A stretch of 6,510 nt of DNA from CAYNNP01 sp964398215 (GTDB taxonomy: Bacteria > Planctomycetota > Planctomycetia > Pirellulales > Pirellulaceae). The DNA is taken from NCBI GenBank assembly GCA_964398215.1, contig CAYNNP010000311.1:1-6510 (forward strand), read 5' to 3'. The notes below the pieces were generated by a model. The model was not told where the DNA came from, did no database searches, and was given only the letters and a program-made list of their open reading frames with translations. The position numbers were made by a program, and so were the translations under genes. Below are positions 6,413 to 6,510 of this stretch, in pieces. How positions within the stretch are numbered: position 1 is the first letter of the stretch; every line of letters starts with the position of its first letter.

Positions 6413-6418
6413 CTAGGT
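6407..6418. repeat. 12-bp perfect palindrome at the phoB stop
   Basis: ACCTAGCTAGGT reads the same on both strands and spans the phoB TAG. It has no loop and no T-run after it, so it is not a standard intrinsic terminator. It might be a chance palindrome or a short protein-binding site. The CTAG at 6409-6412 supplies the phoB stop on the + strand and a possible stop for a convergent frame on the - strand. Confidence 0.4.
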
Positions 6419-6510
6419 GCCACCTTTCCAACGCGCACCACAAACGCATCCATCTCGGCGCCGACAACGCAAATGAGCCGATGGGCGATAGCCCCGGTTA
6501 TTGACGGTCT
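6409..6510 (-). CDS. Possible 3' end of a convergent gene (runs off the right edge)
   Basis: On the - strand the frame ending at a TAG (6411-6409) is open for 33 codons to the window edge. The visible peptide ends in VVGAEMDAFVVRVGKVAPS, which has a protein-like alternation of hydrophobic and charged residues. It would overlap the phoB stop tail to tail by 4 bp. The evidence is thin: another - strand frame is also open over this short stretch, and on the + strand an ATG at 6473 opens a frame to the edge (MSRWAIAPVIDG) that could instead be the start of a following gene. No family is recognisable. Confidence 0.3.
   Translation of the reverse strand, partial: RPSITGAIAHRLICVVGAEMDAFVVRVGKVAPS

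Overview
The window holds a complete high-affinity phosphate uptake and phosphate-sensing cluster on the + strand, in the order pstS-pstC-pstA-pstB-phoU-phoB (794-6412). The genes are packed almost without gaps: 4 bp between pstS and pstC, a 4-bp ATGA overlap for pstC/pstA, 11 bp before pstB, 24 bp before phoU, and an 8-bp overlap of phoU with phoB. They are most simply read as one operon. PstS captures phosphate outside the cytoplasmic membrane, PstC and PstA form the channel, PstB supplies ATP hydrolysis, PhoU links transporter state to signalling, and PhoB is the response regulator that normally switches the regulon on under phosphate starvation.

In front of pstS lie three perfect TTAACA direct repeats, each starting 11 bp after the previous one (688-715). 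This is the layout of a PhoB/PhoP binding site (Pho box), with a weak -10-like hexamer at 725-730. The last gene of the operon, phoB, probably encodes the protein that binds there, which would make the operon autoregulated.

Left of the Pho box, on the - strand, is the 5' part of a gene for an exported protein of unknown function (442 down to the left edge). Its start overlaps by 4 bp the stop of a small, uncertain 67-codon reading frame (642-439). Right of phoB, 98 bases remain. They may hold the 3' end of a convergent - strand gene (6510-6409), but this is weakly supported. No phoR sensor kinase gene is visible after phoB.

The organism is a bacterium of moderate GC content with mostly weak Shine-Dalgarno sites (pstA and phoB are exceptions) and one GTG start in the operon. 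A planctomycete of the Pirellulaceae/Rhodopirellula type would fit, but this is an impression from style and gene content, not proof. Core motifs are intact in all six pst/pho proteins. I see no mobile element, CRISPR array, tRNA or rRNA.

I do not see an undescribed system here. The most unusual features are extra extracytoplasmic segments in both permeases: a four-cysteine insert ending in CPVCGHQH in PstC, and a charged insert of about 95 residues in PstA. Both should face PstS.
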